From NCBI RefSeq assembly GCF_900996235.1, contig NZ_CAAJGM010000219.1, positions 248,001-312,000 on the forward strand: a DNA stretch of 64,000 nt, given 5' to 3'. Position numbers and translations under genes: made by a program. Source of the stretch: Paraburkholderia sp. BCC1885 (GTDB lineage Bacteria > Pseudomonadota > Gammaproteobacteria > Burkholderiales > Burkholderiaceae). This document shows, one piece after another, positions 62,444 to 64,000 of this stretch (positions are counted from its first letter, which is position 1; each line of letters begins with the position of its first letter). Below the pieces are notes generated by a model that saw only the letters and a program-made list of their open reading frames with translations, was not told the DNA's origin and did not search any database.

Positions 62444-63355
62444 ATGAGCGCGAGCACTGAATTTCCCTTCTTCGTTTCGCCCGGCGACATCCTCACCGAC
62501 CTCGTGCGCACCGGCGATTCGCAATGGCTGTCGCGTCCTGGCGGCGCCGGCTGGAACGTCGCGCGCGCGGTGGCGCGCCTCGGTGTGCGCACGGCTTGCG
62601 TCGGCTCGCTCGGCACCGACAATTTCTCCGACGAACTGTGGAACGCCAGCGTCGCAGCAGACCTCGACATGCGCTTCATGCAACGCGTCGAGCGGCCGCC
62701 GCTGCTGGCGATCGTACATCAGACGCATCCGCCCGCGTACTTCTTCATGGGCGAGAACGGCGCCGATCTCGCCTTCAATCCCGCGAAGCTGCCGGAAGGC
62801 TGGATGAGCCACGTGAAGTGGGCGCACTTCGGCTGCATCAGCCTCGTGCGTCAGCCGCTGGGCGACACGCTCGCCGCGCTGGCCGCGCAGTTGCGCGCGC
62901 GCGGCGTCAAGATCAGCTTCGATCCGAATTACCGCAACCTGATGGCGCACGGCTACGAGCCGACGCTGCGCAAGATGGCCGCGCTCGCCGACCTGATCAA
63001 GGTCTCCGACGAAGACCTGCGCCAGCTCTTCAAAGGCAGCGAAGCCGAGGCGCTCGCCGAATTGCGCGCCATGAATCCGCAGGCCACCGTGCTCGTCACG
63101 CGCGGCCCGGACAAGGCCACGCTCTTCGTAGGCGACACGGTCATCGAAGCGCAACCGCCGCGCGTCGAAGTGGCGGATACGGTCGGCGCGGGGGACGCGT
63201 CGATTGGCGGCTTCCTGTTCAGCCAGATGACGGCGCCGCAACGCACGTGGCAGGAGCATCTCGCGTTCGCGCTGGCCGCGGGCGCGGCGGCCTGCCGGCA
63301 TGCGGGCGCGCATTCGCCGTCGCTCGATGAAGTAGTGGCACTGCTGGAAGGCTGA
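62444..63355 (+). CDS. PfkB-family carbohydrate kinase (fructokinase-like)
   Basis: A 303-residue ribokinase-type kinase. The sugar-binding GGAGWNVARAVARLG (33-47) and the C-terminal signature DTVGAGDASIGGFLF with catalytic Asp are present, as is the FDPNYRNLM segment typical of fructokinases and 2-keto-sugar kinases. It starts five bases after the epimerase stop. In this context it would phosphorylate fructose released by the isomerase. The specificity is inferred from neighbours. Confidence 0.91.
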   Translation: MSASTEFPFFVSPGDILTDLVRTGDSQWLSRPGGAGWNVARAVARLGVRTACVGSLGTDNFSDELWNASVAADLDMRFMQRVERPPLLAIVHQTHPPAYFFMGENGADLAFNPAKLPEGWMSHVKWAHFGCISLVRQPLGDTLAALAAQLRARGVKISFDPNYRNLMAHGYEPTLRKMAALADLIKVSDEDLRQLFKGSEAEALAELRAMNPQATVLVTRGPDKATLFVGDTVIEAQPPRVEVADTVGAGDASIGGFLFSQMTAPQRTWQEHLAFALAAGAAACRHAGAHSPSLDEVVALLEG

Positions 63356-63503
63356 GGTTTCGCGCGCCGGGGTGCGGGCTGCGGGCTTCGCGCTCCGGCT
63401 GCGGCGCGCGGGCAAAATCACCGGCCAATGGGTCGCGCAGAAGGCCGGTGAGTCCTGAAATAGCGTGCTAGGATGGACACTCCACGTTTGCTGGAGAAGC
63501 CTC

Positions 63504-63725
63504 ATGGAGGACGTCACGTACACCAAGGGACTCTACACGGCCATCGCCACGGTGCGCCCGGTAGAAGGCGGAGCGTATCGCGGCGCGGTCACGCTTTCGC
63601 GCGACGAAGGCGGCGAGCTGGAAGACAAACTGTACGAAGTCGAGGCCACCTCGACCACCGAGGAAGAGGCCCTCGAAGAAGCCAAAGCGCTGGCCCACCG
63701 CATCCTCGGCGAAATCGAATTCTAG
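63504..63725 (+). CDS. Small hypothetical protein
   Basis: A 73-residue acidic protein (MEDVTYTKGLYTAIATVRPVEG... then EVEATSTTEEEALEEAKALAHRILGEIEF). It has a short beta-strand-rich start and a helical end with many Glu, like small single-domain DUF proteins common in Burkholderia. GGAG lies eight bases before the ATG, so the start is reliable. Function unknown. Confidence 0.75.
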   Translation: MEDVTYTKGLYTAIATVRPVEGGAYRGAVTLSRDEGGELEDKLYEVEATSTTEEEALEEAKALAHRILGEIEF

Positions 63726-63948
63726 GCAGGGCCGGCGCGGCGCGTGCCGGCCTGTTTGGCCGCTTGTTCGTCCGCTTATGTGTCCGCTCGTTTGGCCACT
63801 TTTTTCCGCCCGCGCGCCCACCTGCTCGCCCGCTTGACGGCACGTTCGCTGCGCCCCTTTCGCAGCAGCCGTATCACCGAGAAAATCTGCCTGGGCGCTC
63901 CGTGCGGCGTGCTACGCTTTGCGCGTTTTCATGCTGAAGAACCGAGCA

Positions 63949-64000
63949 ATGGCCACCGATATGTCAGACGGCATAACCGACCCCAGCCCCGATATCCGTG
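63949..64000 (+). CDS. Possible start of a gene cut by the window edge
   Basis: From the ATG at 63949 (or 63931 in frame) the reading frame stays open to the end of the window, giving MATDMSDGITDPSPDIR. Too short to identify. A weak ribosome-like GAACCGAG precedes it. Confidence 0.35.
   Translation, partial: MATDMSDGITDPSPDIR

Noticed and set aside
61841..63526. Long antisense frame across the isomerase and kinase genes
   Set aside because: Composition is His/Arg/Ala-rich without motifs, and it opposes two clear enzymes.

Overview
The window is GC-rich, densely coded, ordinary chromosome of a beta-proteobacterium of the Burkholderiaceae, most likely Paraburkholderia. The evidence is the gene content: a PhaM-type granule protein, BTH_I0359-like DUF3567, DUF1840 and DUF2917 proteins, a Burkholderia-type porin, a two-protein MetH and a bioAFDB operon. 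I see no tRNA, rRNA, transposase, phage gene or CRISPR array.

Layout. 1-5.2 kb: lipA (cut by the left edge), lipB, a divergent DUF2917/LysR pair, ybeD and dacA, resembling the E. coli dacA-ybeD-lipB-(LysR)-lipA neighbourhood. 4.6-10.5 kb: one minus-strand block with an Mla/MCE lipid ABC transporter (STAS-permease, ATPase, MCE protein, PqiC-like lipoprotein), a VanZ-like membrane protein, a thioredoxin-like ferredoxin and an alpha/beta hydrolase. 10.7-12.8 kb: birA, coaX and a small membrane protein. 12.8-18.8 kb: rfaE2, a ferritin-like di-iron protein, phaM, an enoyl-CoA hydratase and a FAH hydrolase, the last facing a divergent IclR regulator. 19-26 kb: a DUF3108 protein, a PcaD-like hydrolase, DUF3567, and MetH split in two genes. 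26-31.4 kb: argS, a SPOR protein, dsbA and an SDR. 31.6-38 kb: a DppA-like binding protein, an MBL hydrolase facing a MerR regulator, carbonic anhydrase, thiolase, an SDR and a YchJ-like protein. 38.7-41 kb: a secreted hydrolase followed by a 1-kb non-coding stretch holding a large inverted repeat. 41-45.4 kb: the biotin operon. 45.5-50.6 kb: ghrA, HMG-CoA lyase, then four genes joined by ATGA overlaps (YbaK-like, DUF1289, MaoC-like, MBL), the last broken by an in-frame amber codon. 50.7-57.9 kb: a fluoroacetate-dehalogenase-like hydrolase, nitronate monooxygenase, LysR, porin, a secreted hypothetical and a bile-acid:Na+ symporter-like protein. 58.1-63.7 kb: an EAL-CBS-GGDEF protein, a LacI-AGE epimerase-PfkB kinase sugar operon and a small hypothetical.

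Connected functions: lipoate synthesis (lipB makes the lipA substrate); biotin synthesis (bioAFDB) with its use (birA); a lipid transporter of the Mla type; and a probable mannose-to-fructose-6-phosphate route controlled by its own LacI regulator.

I did not find a clearly new biological system. The observations most worth checking are the 79-bp perfect inverted repeat nested in longer arms at 40.0-40.7 kb, the amber codon at 50300-50302, an 18-codon ORF with a strong ribosome site ahead of ghrA, the fluoroacetate-dehalogenase-like active site, and several operator-like palindromes beside promoters.
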